Below, piece after piece: positions 43,301 to 55,737 of a stretch of 64,000 nucleotides of DNA (positions are counted from its first letter, which is position 1; each line of letters begins with the position of its first letter). This stretch comes from Desmodesmus armatus (lineage: Eukaryota; Chlorophyta; Chlorophyceae; Sphaeropleales; Scenedesmaceae): contig VIIQ02000001.1 in assembly GCA_007449985.2 (NCBI GenBank), positions 1,173,501-1,237,500 on the forward strand, in the 5' to 3' direction. The notes under the pieces are model-generated. The model was not told where the DNA came from. It was given only the letters and a program-made list of their open reading frames with translations, and ran no database searches. The position numbers were made by a program, and so were the translations under genes.

Positions 43301-44321
43301 CGTGCCGTTGATCCCGGGCGGTCCCTGCAGGCCACGCTCGCCTGGTGGGCCCTGTGTGCCGTTGATCCCGGGCGCTCCCTGCAGGCCACGCTCGCCAGGT
43401 GGACCCTGTGTGCCGTTGATCCCGGGCGCTCCCTGCAGGCCACGCTCGCCAGGTGGACCCTGCGTGCCGTTGATCCCGGGCGGTCCCTGCGGGCCGCGCT
43501 CCCCGGGTGGGCCCTGTGTGCCGTTGATCCCGGGCGCTCCCTGCAGGCCGCGTTCGCCTGGTGGGCCCTGCGTGCCGTTGATCCCGGGCGCTCCCTGTAG
43601 GCCACGCTCGCCTGGTGGGCCCTGTGTGCCGTTGATCCCGGGCGCTCCCTGCAGGCCACGCTCGCCAGGTGGACCCTGTGTGCCGTTGATCCCGGGCGCT
43701 CCCTGCAGGCCACGCTCGCCAGGTGGACCCTGCGTGCCGTTGATCCCGGGCGGTCCCTGCAGGCCACGCTCGCCAGGTGGGCCCTGTGCGCCATTGACGC
43801 CGGGCGGTCCCTATGCGCAGCAAGCAAGGGTGGAGATCCGTCATGTAGAAGCCGTTGTGCAGTTGCCAACAGCGGCTGCCATCCAGCCCAGGATCTGGGG
43901 GGCTGCAAAGCTTTCTCTCTAGGTTTGTCTGGTGGTGCTCTTTTGGCACCTAAGTACATTTGTTGCTGTTGCGCAATGAACCTGCCGACAAAACTCAACA
44001 TGAAGACAATGAATGATGTGCTACCACACCACTCACCTGCAGCCCTCTGACGCCGCAGCTCTCAACTAGGCCACAGACACAGTCTTGACTCTCCTGCTTC
44101 TTCAGGTACCATTTGTCACGACATGTGCTGCTGCTGCCGCTGCTGCTTCTGCCAATGACTGTTTTTGGGACGGAGGGGGGGAGGTTGCCAGCCCCACTGC
44201 GCGTGGAGACCCTTGTTGCTGTTGCAGATGTCAATGATGCCAACACGATGATCAAGAAAGTAGCATGCTTCCTGATCTGCGCGTAGGCGACAAAACAGCA
44301 AAGGGAATGACAATTTCGCAT
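40345..44321 (-). CDS. Secreted collagen-like protein with Cys-rich and Rossmann-like C-terminus
   Basis: Exons 44321-44037, 43810-42310, 41946-41837 and 41193-40345 are in phase (914 aa). The signal peptide has core [14 protein letters not shown] near residues 20-35. A Cys-containing stretch ([20 protein letters not shown]) leads directly into Gly-X-Y triplets. Exon 2 encodes about 167 triplets without interruption, mostly an 18-residue unit [18 protein letters not shown] with variants. Next comes a Cys-rich segment ([34 protein letters not shown]). The last 220 residues read [39 protein letters not shown] and [17 protein letters not shown], resembling glutamine-amidotransferase/ThuA-like Rossmann domains in secreted bacterial proteins. 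A role in the cell wall or extracellular matrix is inferred. The reading frame has no ATG inside exon 2, so simple ORF searches miss it. The other frames over the array are artefacts. Confidence 0.85.
42310..43810. repeat. 54-bp collagen-coding tandem array, about 28 units
   Basis: The unit is 54 bp with variants at a few positions: P/A after GLQG, CAGGCC/CGGGCC, CTCCCC/TTCGCC. The variant block beginning CCCTGCGGGCCGCGCTCCCC recurs near 42620, 42942, 43212 and 43482. The last three are 270 bp apart, that is five units. Confidence 0.95.
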
Positions 44322-45743
44322 GCTGATTTTTGGCAGGCGCCACAGTACGCAGCTGCGGCAGCACCTGCTGCAGCAGCTGCGTAAAGTGCAGTGAAATGTA
44401 CCCCGGATAGGACACCCTTTGCAGCGACACATCGCTGAGGTCGCTTCCTCAATCAAATCCAGCTGTCGACACAGCCACTTCGTCAAGTCGCACGCTTTGC
44501 AGCAGCAGCTTGCCAGGCCTCACCGGGAAAACTGGCCCCATACTTGACTTGACGCGTTTTCTTGCAATCGATGAATGTATCTAATAGTTTCCTTTTGTCG
44601 GCCAAAAGTAGGGATGCTTCCTGTAAAAGCGTATCCGACGGTCTTGGACCGTTCGACGTGTGCCTCGAACTCCGAACTCTGGGGACCGTGTTTGGCTTTC
44701 AAACGAGGAGCAAGCGAATTCAAAACAAAAGAAGAATGGATTGGTGCCCGAAGGCGAGAAAAACCATAGACCGTAGACGTGCTGCTCAGCTGTGGTAAAC
44801 CACCGGACTCACGCTGCAAGATGCAAAGTGCGAGAAAGCTGAAGATGAATGCAAGGGGCCGCCACCCGTATGAAGTGACTGTCGATATAGCAGCGTATGC
44901 ATCTCCTCGTCCAAGACCAGCCACCTGAGGACAACCTTGGCATTACCTGCAACAGCACACCGTGAATATGTCCAACAGGAACCTGTAGTCCTTTTCAATG
45001 CACATGGATGGCATGATGGCAGATGGCGGCCCCAGCGGTAGTCTTAGGTAGTTTTGTGGTGGACTCAGTCTTTGCGCATGTCGTTGCAAGCATACAGAAA
45101 GATGCGAACATACGTATCTCAGGTGCCCGCTACAACATATGTATCAGGCCTTGCAGGCGGCAGTAGCAAGGGGGGATACAGAGGCTGCTAGGGAGGCAAG
45201 GAGAGTGTTTGCGGGCAAGAAACGTAGGGAGCAGTGCCGGCTTGCCATGCAGGCCCAGGCCTCACACTTGCGTGATGTCAAGCACAACCCACGTCGTTTT
45301 TGGACAGGGTACAAGAAGGGCCCTTCCCAGCCCTCTTTTCATGATTTGACGGCTTTGTCGGACCATTGGCAGGCACTGTATGGGTGTCGGACTGTGGTGG
45401 GCTCCCAGAGGCAGCTCCCTCGGTGGAGGGGCTGTTGCAACAGCTACACCGTGCACGCCGGGCGCCTTACCCACATCCCTGCACGAACACTTTCAAAAGC
45501 ACCTGCTGTTGACAGGTTGGCCTCAGGCAAGACGATTGTTCATGATGTATGCAGGGGTGTCACCACTTTGCCGTACACTCCAAACCTCTTCCATTCAAAC
45601 CCAGAAGGAAACCCACTTGCTGCCTGAAGCAGAAGCTGCAGGGGTCAGCCCGACTGTTGCAAGTGTACATGCCGCATGCAGTAGCGGTACGGCATACACC
45701 ATGTTTCACAACCAAGTGCACACAACCGGACCTGCACTGCAGG
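44322..45743. mobile_element. Mobile-element debris between collagen-like and MCD genes
   Basis: At 45139-45400 (+) a frame reads RREQCRLAMQAQASHLRDVK, then NPRRFWTGYKKG, then LTALSDHWQALYG. This is the typical linker between endonuclease and reverse transcriptase of LINE-type retrotransposons. The frame then breaks. At 44854-44877 lies GGGGCCGCCACCCGTATGAAG, also found at 59620. A minus frame at 44520-44800 has AT-richer codon use than its neighbours. All look like truncated insertions. Confidence 0.55.
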
Positions 45744-48700
45744 TCAATTCAGCAGCTGCTTCACGCCTTCTGATGCTGCAATGTAGTGCTCCAGGAGGTA
45801 GCGCTGGTTATTGGCAACAACCTGTCCAAGGTCATACATGTAATTGACCATGAGGCCGCAGCTGTTGACTAAACCCTGACTGCTGCAATCAGCCCTGCAA
45901 GTACAGGTGGCAATAGCAGCAACACTTAGAACAACAAATCAGCTCTGAGCACCAAAGGCTGTGATACACTTTCGGCACTATGCTAGCGATACAATTTGTC
46001 AATATCACTCAAGCATGCGAGTGAGACGCCCCCCCCCCCCCCAAACAAACAACTACCAGCACCAGCCACCCTCTACCCAGCTAGCAGTAACACCCCACCC
46101 ACCTCCAATTGATGCGCCACAGCTGCGCTCCATTCCTAAGGTGGAAGTGGGCCACAGGGTCTAGAGCAAAGTTGCGGCGCCGCGCGTTCACCAAATAGGT
46201 CGCACACAGCCGCAGCAGCACTGGCCGCAGCACCTCTTGCTGCTGCTGTGGCGACGACAACCAGCTGTTGTCCTGCACCAAGGACAGCAGGGCTTGTGCT
46301 GCCACAGCTTGTTGCACATGGCTGCTGCTGCTGCTGCTGTGTGTGGTGACATCCACCTGGCTGTTGCTGCTGCTGCTGTTGACAGTCTGCTGCTGCTGCT
46401 GTAGCTGCAGCATCGCGACAACTTCTGATGCCCTGAGTAGGTTTGCAGATTCCCTGGCCTCATCAACGGGGTGCACAATTGTCTCATCTGCATGGTCACT
46501 TCCTCCTCCTACTGCTGCTGCTGCCGTTGTGGATGCTGCCTGTACTGCCTGCCTGAGCTTTGTGACCAGCCAAGGCCTGAACCCTGGCATGGGTGACAGG
46601 GTGACAAGAGTGGTGAGCTGAGGCATCTCTGCAAGCAGCAGCTGTGCTGCCTTCTTGATCAGGAAGTTACCCAAGTCCACACCTGCAAGACCCTTTTGAC
46701 CCGAGGAAATGGAGTAGAAGCAAGCCACACACCCATCAGCAGCAGCGGTGCTGCTGCCGCCTCCACTGCCGCCGCCACTGCTGCTGCTGCCGCCTCCACT
46801 GCCGCCTCCACTGCCGCCGCCACTGCTGCTGCTGCCGCCTCCACTGCCGCCGCCACTGCCACTACCACTGCTGGTCCCACCAGAACCGCCGCTGCTGCTA
46901 CTGCTGCCACAGATACGGCCGCCGCTGCTCAAAGCCTCAGACGATGGCTGCTGCTGCTGCGGCAGCTGCTGGGCCAGAACGACCTGCATGCTGCACGGGA
47001 CATGGTCCATGATGGCAGTGTGCAGCACCACTAGGGGCTCCCCTGGCAAGCTGGGGTGCATGAAGGCAAACACCCGCCTGTCTGACTGCTGCAGCCGCCG
47101 CTGCAGCTCCTCTAAGTGCTCCATCTTGTGCACTGCTTCTGTCTGCTGCACACGCTGCAGCAGCTGGCCAGGACTGTGTTCCCAAGTAATGCGCTGCAGC
47201 TGCAGCAAGCCCAGACTGAACCAACGGGCCAGTGCAGCACTGCAGGGTGGGAGGGTGGGGGCAGCAGAAGGCGTACACGGGGGGAGAACTTGGAAGTTGA
47301 GTGGGAAGCACACATCATTTTTCTGCAGTGTCACTCGCTGGGTACAGCAAAGCACTAAACATCACACAAAGCAGGCCACTGCTTGAATAAGTGAAAAGGA
47401 CTGGAAGGTGAGAGCACAGGTGCAGCTCCTGACTGCAGGGTATCCATGGTCGCTGACTATTACGGTCATGATGTATTTGAAGCTGCAGAGAGGATGAGGG
47501 CAAACCATCGGGCCAGGACAGCACTGGGGCGGGGGGCGGGGGGGGGGGGGGTCCCAAGGAGAGGTGAACAGCGGTTATGAGTCGCAAATTGGGATGAAAT
47601 GGAGAGAAGCTCTGGAAACTGTGATTTTGCAGCTTGACAGGCTGTGCCGCACCGGCGGCGGCAAAGTACTGATACCTGATACCCCTCTTACCGCAGGTCC
47701 TGATCAAGAGCGCGCAGCGCCACTCCCTGCTGGCCCAGCTCTGCTGCCGGTATTGCCTTCATCAGTGCCAGCAGGTCTGCCCGCATGTTGACCAGGAACC
47801 GGATGCCCTCTCTGTGCTGACTCACTGGCAGGAGGAGTTGCAGGTACAGCGGCTGTGCAGCAGCAGACAGCCTCTCAGCCAGCCTGTACATCAAAGCACC
47901 TGAGGCCTGGGGATCACCGCTGCTTTCACTGCTGGCGCTGCTGGCACTGCTGGCGCTGCTGGCACTGCTGGCGCTGCTGGCACTGCTGGCGCTGCTGCCG
48001 TCCCTGGAATATGGTGGCTGCTGCTGCTGGTGTTGCTGTGAGGAGGTTGCATGTTGAGATTGTGTAGCGGGGCTTGGGTTGGGAGGTGCTCGCTGCAGCC
48101 AGAGCTGCACGGCCTCGTCAACAGCATGACCTGCGACAAGGTAAGTTGTGCGTGTTGAGGGGCAGCGCAAGTGGACGAGGCCTGAGTGTATGGTGCAGGT
48201 GCGCAGAGTCGAAGGAGATGTTTTCAAGATATATGTGGGCTGGAGCAGTCTGCTGCTGACGTGCGCTGCCCCATGCGCAGCAGCACTCGCTTGCAATGTG
48301 CAGACCGGTCACAAAGAGGGCTGGATAGCAGGTCAGCAACTGCGCTGCACACATCCTTTGCCACAGTGTCTGGACTTGGTATGGCTTGCATGATGTCTTG
48401 CAGCTGGCATGCTGTGAGACAAAGCCCACAAACAGCTCACGTAGTGCTGCAATGCTGCAGGCTCAACTAGTGGCACTGCCAGCCCTAGGGCAAGCTCCCT
48501 CCTCTGCAGTCCCCAAACCCCCCAAGCACCCTTGAAACACCCCCCAAAACATCAGACAGAGACCAAACACCGCTCTCTACCCAAGCAGTCCCACCCAATT
48601 GCTCACGTTGAACACCAAACTCTGTGACCAGCAGCTTGAAAAAGTGTAGCTTGTGCTGTGGGGCCTGCAGCTGCTGGTATGCAGCCATGAAAATGCCTGT

Positions 48701-49048
48701 CACTCTGTCGGGAACCACTGTAGCAGCGCCTTCGGTGCTGTACACTGACACAAAGACACAAGCACAGTGGCAGGTGCTGTCAGTTTGGGAATGCACAGAC
48801 CTGAGAGGCTGCGCTGTGTCAGGAAGACAGAAGAGGACCAGGCAGACCCACCATGTATGGCATCCCGACATAGCTGTTTTAGCTGCTCGGTCGGCAAGAG
48901 TTCTCTGCTCTGTGCAGCGTTGTCAGCCTGCTGTAGCACCTCAGATGGGAGGGAGAGGAGCCCCTGCCACTTTGCTATCAGCTCAGCACTGCTGCTGACG
49001 TGTGAGGAGAAGGTCCTAAGGAGCGCATTGTGGTCAGGGTGTTGAATG
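45744..49048 (-). CDS. Malonyl-CoA decarboxylase (5' end unresolved)
   Basis: Supported exons are 49048-48852, 48717-48607, 48130-47692, 47239-46103 and 45882-45744, all in phase. The enzyme converts malonyl-CoA to acetyl-CoA and CO2 and thereby affects fatty-acid synthesis and oxidation. Family motifs in order: VPDRVTGIFMAAYQQLQ, FLVNMRADLLALM, ALDQDLR, LARWFSLGLLQLQRITWE, EAVHKMEHLEELQRRL, FAFMHPSLPGEPLVVL, FYSISSGQKGLAGVDLGNFL, TLSPMPGF (catalytic Ser loop), DPVAHFHLRNGAQLWRINW (catalytic His) and a last exon with SCGLMVNYMYDLGQ. Two low-complexity insertions are unusual: a Ser-Ala repeat (47931-47996) and a Gly-Ser linker (46740-46930) inside the catalytic half. The N-terminal exon, with any mitochondrial, plastid or peroxisomal signal, lies between 49049 and 49568 but could not be fixed. 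There is no C-terminal SKL. Confidence 0.93.
46740..46930 (-). repeat. (GGC/AGC)n coding a Gly-Ser linker inside MCD
   Basis: CCGCCACTGCTGCTG-type repeats on the + strand code for GGGSGGGSSSSG-type sequence in the decarboxylase. They lie between the HPSLPGEPL and FYSISSGQ motifs. The enzyme frame is kept on both sides. Confidence 0.9.
47931..47996 (-). repeat. 18-bp tandem repeat coding Ser-Ser-Ala in MCD
   Basis: GCTGGCGCTGCTGGCACT repeats nearly four times on the + strand, giving SSASSASSAS in the protein. It lies in the N-terminal helical half, between LWLQRAP and YRLAERLSAA. Confidence 0.9.
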
Positions 49049-49568
49049 CTGCAAAGGAAGGTCCAAGTACTGCGCCACATGACCTGCGGTGATGGAATTG
49101 TGTTGGATCTCTCTCTCACAGATCATATACTGATCCTCGTCAGCGACTGACAAGGGCTTGACGGTGGCGAGAACATAACAATATATCTGTCGAATATGAC
49201 TGGATGTCCAGGCTGCTTCTTCAGGACTTCGAAATGCACGGAACATGAACATGACAGGCCACGTGGACAATACCATGAATTTAATGGCAGGCGATTGATC
49301 AAACAAGCTACACAAAGATACAAGTACACTGCAGCTGTCGACCATGCAAATCATAGCAAGCTTGCCTGCCAAATAAGGTGCACACTGGCACTGTACAAGG
49401 GAGGTGTGCTTCTGCAGCACACCATAGCCAGGCATCTATACTAAGCTGCTGCAAAATGCTGCAGGCATGGATGAAACATGCCACTTGAGCAGGGATAAGC
49501 AATGGATCCAGCCACTGCCGAAGCCTCATCACACCACCCAACCCTCCTGCCCATTGCTTCTTCGGCGC

Positions 49569-51024
<1,456 letters not shown>

Positions 51025-51794
51025 GACTATCAGAACTACAGGCACGCGACTTCTGATGAGGTGTGGGCGGCTAGCAGCGGCTGTGTGCAAGTTGTGTGCG
51101 ACCTGTGTGCAGATGGGCAGACAGGCTGTGCCGTTGTGCGCTCCCCGCTGTAGGTGAGGTTTGCGAAAAGAAAAATAGGGACCACTGGCACGAGCAGCAG
51201 CGAGATCAGACGCGTACCCTTTGTGCCTTTCCTACAGGGTTGGGGTTCAGCAAATGACAAGTTACAGTTGTGATGGGTCATGCCCACCTGCTACTCCCCA
51301 GTCTGTTACGCAAGTTGCTAGTTTCCTGCTCCATATGAGATTGCCACACTACCCGCCCTGCCAGACATAGTAACGGGTATCAACCCTGCACTCCCACGTC
51401 ACTGCGCCACCACACTGCTTGTGACCCCCTTGTGACCCCCCCAAACATCCGACCGCAACGAACTGCAGTGACAAGGGACATGGGCCCCTGCAGGAAGCGA
51501 CATAACGTTGCCAACGTTACACATTCCCCAATCCTTGCACCCAACATCCAACACTGTGGCCATTTCACTTGTTGGCAGGGCGCAAGGGTTTAGTGGCAAT
51601 GCAAGTGAACCAACGATACGTGTGCTAATCCTTGTGATAACGTTGGTACTCACTTCAACCATACTGCACGAGCTCATATACTGTCTACAAGGGGCACTGT
51701 TGACATACTTCCCTGACGTCACATTCCAGCATCGAGCACAGTGCAGTGACCATTGCCAAAACACGTTTGAGTAGCACTCAGTTCAAATGCGACC
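51025..51794. promoter_or_regulatory. Divergent promoter region of UBE2E and GNAT genes
   Basis: About 770 bp separate the start of the UBE2E gene (leftwards) from the start of the acetyltransferase gene (rightwards). No TATA box or known motif is convincing. The region may also hold 5' untranslated exons. Confidence 0.5.
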
Positions 51795-53954
51795 ATGTGT
51801 GCATCCACACGGCCAGGCTCGGCAAGCCTTGGACTTGTCAGCACCTGTACTGTGCAGACCACCTCGCAGCTGCGCAGGGGTGAGCTTGAAAACTCTTGAT
51901 GCATGTGCTTCTGCTCATTCAACGGTTACAGTCAGTGGCTACAGCTCATGAGGGATACGAGCACACATGTGTGGCTGTGTGGCATTCTGCAGGCTGCAGG
52001 AGCAGTGCCCGCCGTAGTATGCAGGACAGTTGTCAAGCTGGTGACACCACAGGACTGGCAGCTGGTTCTGACAGTAAGTTGCATGCAGCTTATCACGTTC
52101 AAACCTGCAAGTGATTGCCCCACGCCCTGCAAGAAGAGATCCTTGCTGTCTTCTGCTCAAAGAGCTGGACAAACAGCCTTGCAAGTTGATCCCCAATGCT
52201 GCATTAGTGTTTTTGTCTAGTCCGTCACTGCTAGATGTTGACTGTTTCTTATGCATCACCACTGTCTTCACTGTTTGCTGCATCCAGCACACATGCCTCA
52301 TGTTGCACTTCTGCAAGGGTCCACATACCGGCCACCCCTGTCATATTGTGCTGCCCACCCCTGTCATATCTTGGTGCAGGGCAATGATCTTGTTGCAGAG
52401 GTATTCTACAATACAGCAGAGCATCCCATGGTTGATGCAATCAACTTCAACAGCTACCGGGTCCGGTCGGCAGCCCAGACCCTCAGTCTACACATGACAC
52501 CCGCCCGCGCACATGCAACCATTGTGGCGTTCAGCGGCAGGGCTGGGTCAGACCAGCAACAGCAGCAGCCGACCTGGCAGACGCTACAGCAGCAGGTGGG
52601 TGGCCCTGACAGGGTTTTCATAACCCTAACCGCTTGTGATGACCCTTTGAGGACCTAAAGATCCCAGGGCTGGAGCACGGTTTGTGGTTAGTGCTGCTGA
52701 GGGCACCCCACCTCAAGCAGCAGCTCCTGAAGCAGCCCAGCCTGCTGTTCACGTCAAAAATACAAACTTGAAGTTACATCTTTGTTTGCAGTGCTGTGCT
52801 GTCCCGTGCTGGGGCGGGCCAAGTCGTGCTGTCCTGTGCCATGCCATGCCGTGCCCTACACTGCATCACACCGCACTGCAATGCAATGCGATGCACAGGA
52901 TTGCAGTGCATTACAGCAGCTAGGACTTAGGGCAAACAACTCATCCTCCAGCCCTGCTCTATCCTGTCCTGCCATGCCTGCACCCCCAGGAGGACCTGCA
53001 GAAAGCTGTTGGTGTGGTCAATGTCTCACTCATGAAGGCCAGCCCCAGCATAGCCACAGCAGCAGGCTGCAGACCCGGCACACCCTTTGCCATGATTACC
53101 AACATGGCTGTGTGCCCTCAGCTGAGAAGGAGGGGCATCTCGCACATGCTGATGCAGGTGAGACATACCTTGCTGTTATCTGTCGTTTCCCCTTCGAATA
53201 ACTGGGAAGATGTTACTGGTCTGCATTCTTGAGGAAGTGACGTGTATGCATACCATTGTATGTGTACATGTGCGGTCGCTACGGTTCGTTCAGGTACGAC
53301 CTGTATCGTGTAACCGTAACAGCATGTGTGTGCTGATGCAGGCAGCAGTCAAGACAGCGCTGGTGGACCTTGACATCTGCCCGCCCTTTGCGCTGCTGCT
53401 GGCTTACAAGTACTATGAACCCGCAATCAGGTAGGTCGCACAGGCTTGCAAGTTTTGGATTCCTTTGTGGAGTGGGGTCGTAGCCTAGTGTGCACTCAGA
53501 TCATTCTGCAGTATGTGGTGGTGAAGAGTGCTCTTGCGGAAGCAAGCGTCGCACAAGTAGCAGTCACGTCAACAGTGGTCGCCACGTGTTGCCAGGTCAG
53601 CAGGTGCTGGCTATATGGCTGACACACAGCCAACTGACATGCAGCACAACGTGCCAGCATGGGAAGCAGTGGCATCTGCAGGCCGCTTGTCCAGCTGCGC
53701 GCGCCACTAGCGGCCGACTTTGCTCGCCGTCACTGTGCTGTCGTGTATCATCATCCTGTTCTGCTGTGCTGGCATGCAACAACTCCGCCTGCAGGCTGTA
53801 TGAGTCCTGGGGCTTCCAGCACACCCCTTGGGTGGACCCCGTGTGGCAGGAGGACGCGGAGAAGGGCCGGGCGTTGAATGAACGGCGGGTCATGCTGATC
53901 AAGCCTTTGTCAGGACCCAGCCTGAGCCCAGCACACCTCAGGAAGGTGTTGTGA
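51795..53954 (+). CDS. Plastid-type GNAT acetyltransferase
   Basis: Exons 51795-51879, 52000-52073, 52380-52595, 52990-53157, 53342-53430 and 53795-53954 are in phase (263 aa). The first 28 residues (MCASTRPGSASLGLVSTC) are transit-peptide-like. The GNAT core has GVVNVSLMKASP (strand 4), then TNMAVCPQLRRRGISHMLMQ, which holds the acetyl-CoA-binding RRxGI loop. ALVDLDICPPFALLLAYKY and RLYESWGF close the fold. The layout fits the plastid GNATs of plants and algae, which acetylate lysines and protein N-termini; the substrate here is inferred. A Gln-rich insertion (DQQQQQPTWQTLQQQ) sits before the core. Splice sites are canonical GT-AG. Confidence 0.88.
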
Positions 53955-55737
53955 CACCAGGCTGCATGGAGTGCGATGCAGGACAGGACCATGCAGGAAA
54001 GGGCGTGAGGTCTGCAAGGCTGCCTGCATGCAGGCAAACTGGTGCAGGGAAGCTGGACAGGAGTGCTGTCGATATCATCTGTGTTGGAGCAGTGTTGTGG
54101 CACTAGCTTGCTGTTTGACTGCCTGCATGGAGGACGATGCAGGAGAGTCTGGTGAGCAAGAGTTGTACCCGCATGTATTGTCATGGTGCTTTGGTCCAGC
54201 ATGGATTGAAGTTTGATGTCAATGAAGAGTATACAGCAGAATCACATTGCACAAGCCCCTGTGGGTTGCAGGACTCCACCCTCAGCAGGCAAGCAGCTAT
54301 CCTGTGCTGATTGGGGGTGCAACAGCTGTGGAGCAAAGTATTTGGGGCAGGCTTGTTTGGTATCAAGTATAGTTGGCATACAGCTAGGAGGCAGACGAGC
54401 TCGGCATGCTGCCTTTCCCAGCTGCAGTGCATGCCTGTTTTTGTGCGAGGCTGGACTGGCTTGGGCGACTCCCGCCGCTGCAGCGCCGCTTTGTGCAGCA
54501 CTTGATCAAGCTGCAGCAGGAGCTCTTGGTGTGTTTCGTTTGTGAGATGTTGGGTTGGTGAGCAGGTTTTTTTGATGCTGCTCCCTGCAGTGTAGCGCCG
54601 GCTGCTCAGGGTTCTGGCATGCCTGTTACAGTTTCTGTACCATGTTGTACTACTATCCTGTGATGTCCGCATGGCTGCTGGCAGCAGTGTCTTTTGTTGC
54701 TGCAAGGTAGGCGAGGAGTTTGCAGCTTTGCTGCTGCTAAACAACCGCCACTCGTCATGTGGCTGAAAATGTGTTAGCGTTCAACTTACTAGGAAGTATT
54801 CGGCCACTGATTGCATCAGGCTGGCCAACCCTTGCATGTTGCGTTGAGCTTACGCACATGCCATGTCTATCCTGACTCGTTGGTCTTATCAGTGTTGTGG
54901 TATGGGTTGTTGTTGTGATTAAAGGGCTGCAAAATCACGCATACAGGCCTGTGACAGGTGCTGCTGGTGCAGGCCATTGGGAGTTGATTCCTTGCCTATG
55001 TCCCAAAAAGGGCACCTTGTGCAGCTGCTGGCCGCAGGTTTTTGCATGATCACAGTGGGGTTCATTCATTGGTGTCACCTGTACTAGCGCAGACCAGGAA
55101 GTGTTGGTTACCATGTACCCAGATACATGTGAGGTTCACCAACCACAAGCTTTGGTGCAGTGGGCTGTGCCACTGCCAACCCTGAGCAACCACTGGTTGC
55201 ACCTCAACCTCCAGCCTCTCACTGCAACAGTCAAGCACCCTCACTGCACTACACTGCCACTGCACTACCCAGAACATAAACAAAGTGTGCCAACACTGAC
55301 CCTACCCCGGGCTGGCAGCAAGCATGCAGTGAATGATGCAGTGACGGCTGCGGGATAATGCACTACAAAGTGATACCACCACCTTGGTCAATGGTGCAGA
55401 CTCAGGTTGAATCAGGGAACAACAAGTTGCGTGATGCATGCACTTGCTTGAGTGCCCTGCACCACCCCATGCAAGAATAAAAAACAGAGCAGCATGTGAA
55501 CCAGGAGACGCCAAGAGGATGAAATGCAGACACACACAGCCGTGGCACAGGTACAAATGACTGTCACTAAACCATGGAAATCACTCGGTTTCTGTCTAAT
55601 GGAGTCATGACTGTCCTATGACTGTCCTATGAGCCCTCAAACATGCAATCCCGGCCAACGGCAAGCCGCACCCATAGCAGAGACGCGCTGTTCAGCACTT
55701 CACCCAGGCCTACACACACAACCCATCCTCTGTCTGA
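53955..55737. other. Spacer between convergent GNAT and CDC6 genes
   Basis: The two genes converge here, so both 3' UTRs must lie inside. No exon chain or known motif was found in 1.8 kb. The sequence is only mildly repetitive (e.g. CATGCAGGCAAACTGG-like phrases). Confidence 0.45.

Noticed and set aside
42310..43810. CRISPR-like or centromeric satellite array
   Set aside because: The units are contiguous, 54 bp, and code for collagen triplets in one open frame.
42270..43922. 550-residue + strand ORF rich in [10 protein letters not shown], plus two long minus frames ([20 protein letters not shown])
   Set aside because: They are shadow frames of the 54-bp array. The third minus frame gives perfect Gly-X-Y collagen and connects in phase to exons with a signal peptide and Cys-rich domains.
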